From: an uncultured Bacilli bacterium
Lineage (GTDB): Bacteria > Bacillota_I > Bacilli_A > RF39 > UBA660
Direction of reading: 5' to 3'
Assembly: GCA_947630435.1 (NCBI GenBank)
Contig: CANRHO010000007.1
Location: forward strand, 1 to 17,426
DNA: 17,426 bases
Made by a program: the position numbers and the translations under genes. Each line of letters opens with the position of its first letter. Position 1 is the first letter of the stretch. Below are positions 15,986 to 17,426 of this stretch, piece by piece. Under the pieces are notes generated by a model. The model searched no databases. It was not told the origin of the DNA and worked only from the letters and a program-made list of their open reading frames with translations.

Positions 15986-16054
15986 ATGGAAAACGACACA
16001 CGTAGAGTTTTTACTCGTAAATCTGATCACGGTACACAACCATTTTTATCGTGA
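15986..16054 (+). CDS. Possible 22-codon leader peptide inside the attenuator
   Basis: An ATG at 15986 opens 22 codons (beginning MENDTRRVFTRK, ending GTQPFLS) with TGA at 16052-16054. It runs through the left arm of P1, all of P2 and P3. No ribosome-binding sequence precedes the ATG and the predicted transcript begins only about 13 nt upstream, so translation is uncertain. Codons such as CAC, GGT and GAC are richer in G+C than the neighbouring genes, which may reflect constraint on RNA structure, on the peptide, or on both. Confidence 0.3.
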   Translation: MENDTRRVFTRKSDHGTQPFLS

Positions 16055-16082
16055 AAGTAGAGTAATTTACGTGTGTTTTTTT
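15996..16082 (+). terminator. Intrinsic terminator formed by the leader RNA
   Basis: The closing helix ACACACGTA/TACGTGTGT followed by seven T (16076-16082) sits 28 nt before the DUF2798 start codon and upstream of its ribosome site. The helix encloses 63 nt that fold into two smaller hairpins, unusual for a simple terminator and typical of regulated ones. Confidence 0.65.
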
Positions 16083-16109
16083 GCTTTAAAAAGAAAGGAG
16101 TAAAATTAT

Positions 16110-16655
16110 ATGATACAAAATAGAAAACAAGGATTAATATTTGCACTATTAACGGTTATAATAACAGTACCGTGTTTTGTATTTTATTGCCTATCAATTG
16201 AAAATGGTGGTATCCTTAACGTTGATATTAAATTTGCTTTAACGCTTATTCCAATTGAATTTGTTTTGGCTTACTTATCAGAGATTTTTATAGGTAGTCC
16301 TTTAGCTTTAAAACTTGCTTTTAAAGCAATAGATCCTAAGAAAAATAGCCCAATAATTATAGAATCAGCGATTATATGTGCAACGGTAGGAATAATGTGC
16401 CCATGGATGAGTTTTTTAGCTACCATCCTTTATAAAGGAATTTTTCCTGCTTTGGTTTTTCATGATGCGGCATGGACTTTTGGTTCATTTATAGCTCATT
16501 TTATACCAAACTTTTTACAGACGGTAGTATTTAATTTTCCATTTGCGTTTTTTGGACAAATGTTTTTTATACAACCATTAGTAAGAAGAATATTTAAACG
16601 TGTGTTTTATAAAGAAGAATCACCTGTAAAGCAGGGTGATTCTTCTTCCTTTTGA
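16110..16655 (+). CDS. DUF2798 family membrane protein (two repeats)
   Basis: 181 aa, very hydrophobic. It looks like two copies of the DUF2798 unit: the first has helices at about 9-28 and 42-62 and ends with PLALKLAFKAIDP; the second has helices at about 82-108 and 130-152 and ends with PLVRRIFKRVF. Function of the family is unknown to me; transport or membrane stress roles are guesses. ATG 16110 follows AAAGGAG (16094-16100). The gene is preceded by the attenuator leader, so it is expressed conditionally. Its last 12 codons lie in the hairpin shared with the convergent regulator gene, and the two coding regions overlap by 36 nt. The hydrophilic tail KEESPVKQGDSSSF is encoded by that hairpin. 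Confidence 0.75.
   Translation: MIQNRKQGLIFALLTVIITVPCFVFYCLSIENGGILNVDIKFALTLIPIEFVLAYLSEIFIGSPLALKLAFKAIDPKKNSPIIIESAIICATVGIMCPWMSFLATILYKGIFPALVFHDAAWTFGSFIAHFIPNFLQTVVFNFPFAFFGQMFFIQPLVRRIFKRVFYKEESPVKQGDSSSF
16612..16647. terminator. Bidirectional hairpin between convergent genes
   Basis: AAGAAGAATCACC (16612-16624) pairs perfectly over 13 bp with GGTGATTCTTCTT (16635-16647) around a 10-nt loop. The + side is followed by CCTTTTG and the - side by TTTATAAAA, both weak T tracts. It lies wholly within the DUF2798 gene and partly within the end of the regulator gene, and probably ends transcription in both directions. Confidence 0.75.
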
Positions 16656-17249
16656 ATTAATAAATCCCTCTTCTTTTAAATATTTAAGTTCTCTTGACAT
16701 AGCACTTCTATCTACCGCTAGATAATCTGCTAAATCAGTAAAACTAAAAGGCAAATATATTATCCTCGTACCATGTTTTTTCGAATATATATTAAAATAC
16801 TCAAGTAGTTTATCTCTTATGGTTTTTTTAGTTAGTATTTCTATTCTTTCGTTTTTTTCATCAATTATATTAGTTGTTATTTCAAGTAAGTTTTTAATGA
16901 ATTGATTATAGTATGGATATGTGTTATTTTTTGATTCTATTATTCTATCATAATCTATTATTAATACTTTTGTATCTTCCTTTGTTATAACCTGACATTC
17001 ATTGCTTGATAAAGAAGATATAGAAGAACCAAAAATGTCATTTTCTTCTAATTCTTCTATTATTGTTCTATTACCATTATAATCAGTTCGTATTATTTGG
17101 GCGTAACCTTCTAATATTACGCCTATTATATTCTCTTTAATCGTGGATAGTATTATGGTGTCTTTTTTAAAATTAAGAATGCTAGTTTCTAATAATTTTA
17201 GTAATTTTGCTTGTTCCTTTACACTTATTTTATTAAATAATCTAATCAT
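16620..17249 (-). CDS. Crp/Fnr-family transcriptional regulator
   Basis: 209 aa. The N-terminal beta-barrel sensor domain (about 10-110, e.g. GVILEGYAQIIRTDYNGN, ENDIFGSSISS) is followed by a long dimer helix (about 112-140) and a C-terminal winged helix with FTDLADYLAVDRSAMSREL (170-188) as the helix-turn-helix. Only one Cys (C85) is present, so an Fnr-type iron-sulphur cluster is excluded, and the phosphate-binding Arg of cAMP receptors (FGE...PRAA) is missing, so the signal is unknown. The start is 17249 because AGAGGTG (17254-17260, read on -) lies 4 nt upstream; a longer frame to 17309 crosses the operator. It is divergent from an nrdD-like gene with an 18-bp palindrome between them. Confidence 0.88.
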   Translation of the reverse strand: MIRLFNKISVKEQAKLLKLLETSILNFKKDTIILSTIKENIIGVILEGYAQIIRTDYNGNRTIIEELEENDIFGSSISSLSSNECQVITKEDTKVLIIDYDRIIESKNNTYPYYNQFIKNLLEITTNIIDEKNERIEILTKKTIRDKLLEYFNIYSKKHGTRIIYLPFSFTDLADYLAVDRSAMSRELKYLKEEGFINSKGRRITLLYR

Positions 17250-17267
17250 TTTACACCTCTTAATAAA

Positions 17268-17296
17268 ATAATAGCATTTTTTAAAAAATGTTGCAA
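17268..17296 (-). promoter_or_regulatory. Promoter of the Crp/Fnr regulator gene
   Basis: Read on the - strand: -35 TTGCAA (17296-17291), 17-nt spacer, -10 TATTAT (17273-17268) with an extended TG one base upstream. Predicted start is near 17261. The -35 is half of the 18-bp palindrome, so a protein bound there would block this promoter. Confidence 0.6.
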
Positions 17297-17305
17297 TTGC
17301 AACAT
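17288..17305. promoter_or_regulatory. 18-bp palindromic operator, likely Crp/Fnr site
   Basis: ATGTTGCAATTGCAACAT is a perfect palindrome centred at 17296.5, in the divergent region between the regulator and the nrdD-like gene. Size and two-fold symmetry fit a Crp/Fnr dimer site. The centre is 41.5 bp upstream of the predicted nrdD start and 35.5 bp upstream of the regulator's own predicted start. Confidence 0.75.
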
Positions 17306-17340
17306 ACAACTTTTTTTTAATATGTTATATTAAAGTTGTA
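17305..17340. repeat. Second inverted repeat around the nrdD -10 region
   Basis: TACAACTTT (17305-17313) and AAAGTTGTA (17332-17340) are perfect 9-bp arms 18 nt apart; the inner sequence TAATAT-GTT-ATATTA is itself symmetric. It overlaps the predicted -10 and start site of the nrdD-like gene. Confidence 0.5.
17323..17331 (+). promoter_or_regulatory. Extended -10 promoter of the nrdD-like gene
   Basis: TGTTATATT is an extended -10 (TGnTATATT); the -35 position (17303-17308, CATACA) is poor. Predicted start near 17338. A weak -35 with an operator at -41.5 suggests an activator-dependent promoter. Confidence 0.5.
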
Positions 17341-17360
17341 AAGTAGAAAAGGAGTACAAC

Positions 17361-17426
17361 ATGAAAATAATAAAAAGAGATGGACACATAGTTGATTATT
17401 GTCCAGAAAAAATTGAAAACGCAATA
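17361..17426 (+). CDS. nrdD: Start of a ribonucleotide reductase, probably anaerobic NrdD (partial)
   Basis: Only the first 22 codons are in the window. They read MKIIKRDGHIVDYCPEKI..., the opening of an ATP-cone, the allosteric nucleotide-binding domain at the N-terminus of ribonucleotide reductases. The pattern IKRDG-x-V-x5-KI-x-NAI is shared by class III NrdD and by other ATP-cone proteins, including class I/II reductases; NrdD is preferred because of the wording and the adjacent Crp/Fnr regulator. The ribosome site AAAAGGAG (17347-17354) lies 6 nt before the ATG. The gene runs off the right edge. Confidence 0.7.
   Translation, partial: MKIIKRDGHIVDYCPEKIENAI

Larger units (their letters stand above)
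15973..16082 (+). promoter_or_regulatory. Structured leader RNA, probable transcription attenuator or riboswitch (class not recognised)
   Basis: Helices seen: P1 ACACACGTA/TACGTGTGT (15996-16004/16068-16076), 9 perfect pairs running into seven T; P2 GAGT/ACTC with a TTTT loop (16005-16016); P3 TCACG/CGTGA (16027-16031/16050-16054). Together they form a three-way junction. A competing helix, CGTAAAT (16016-16022) with ATTTACG (16065-16071), uses four bases of the right arm of P1, so P1/terminator and this helix exclude each other: the layout of an attenuator. Base composition is richer in G+C than the surroundings. It matches no riboswitch consensus I can recall (purine, TPP, preQ1, fluoride, THF and guanidine were considered). 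The controlled gene encodes a DUF2798 membrane protein. Confidence 0.7.

Noticed and set aside
15973..16082. Known riboswitch classes for the DUF2798 leader (purine, TPP, preQ1, fluoride, THF, guanidine)
   Set aside because: None of the conserved nucleotides of these classes, as I remember them, is present; left as unclassified.
17250..17309. N-terminal extension of the Crp/Fnr regulator up to 17309
   Set aside because: It would cover the operator and promoter; a ribosome site lies directly before ATG 17249 and the extension does not look like the family.

Overview
The window is a chromosomal segment of a very A+T-rich, low-GC Gram-positive bacterium (Bacillota). The Firmicutes-specific helicase-loading proteins DnaB and DnaI, a T-box leader in front of threonyl-tRNA synthetase, strong AGGAGG-type ribosome sites, and the FtsK/SpoIIIE plus YmfF/YmfH-like neighbourhood all point to the Bacilli side of the phylum. 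TGA is used as a stop codon, so this is not a Mycoplasma-type code. A probable class III (anaerobic) ribonucleotide reductase start at the right edge suggests an anaerobe, perhaps one of the uncultured gut Bacilli lineages; that last step is inference.

Layout. (1) 15-2585: three packed genes on +: a short RelA/SpoT homologue whose ppGpp-hydrolase residues are intact but whose synthetase half looks degenerate, a PAP2-family lipid phosphatase, and an OGG1-like 8-oxoguanine glycosylase. (2) 2706-4951: ftsK with its own promoter and a terminator overlapping its stop codon. (3) 4961-9756: a four-gene operon of an inactive and an active M16B peptidase subunit followed by an ABC-2 type ATPase and permease, closed by a terminator that contains the last stop codon. 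(4) 9967-10820: a secreted, C-terminally anchored protein of unknown function with a TTG start and an NPNTS sorting-signal-like tail. (5) 10832-13121: dnaB and dnaI, the primosomal pair that loads the replicative helicase.

(6) 13122-15925: a promoter and a streamlined threonine T-box controlling two translationally coupled genes: a small nucleotidyltransferase of unknown role and a ThrRS lacking the N-terminal TGS domain. (7) 15938-16655: a promoter, a structured leader RNA with mutually exclusive hairpins ending in an intrinsic terminator (and a 22-codon ORF running through it), then a DUF2798 membrane protein. (8) 16620-17426: a Crp/Fnr-family regulator on the - strand, convergent with and overlapping the DUF2798 gene, and divergent from the start of an nrdD-like gene. 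An 18-bp perfect palindrome between the last two sits at -41.5 of the nrdD promoter and over the -35 of the regulator's own promoter.

The most interesting points are the attenuator in front of the DUF2798 gene, the unexplained nucleotidyltransferase inside the threonine T-box operon, the regulator/nrdD operator geometry, and the hydrolase-only Rel protein. No CRISPR array, tRNA, rRNA, insertion sequence or phage gene was seen.
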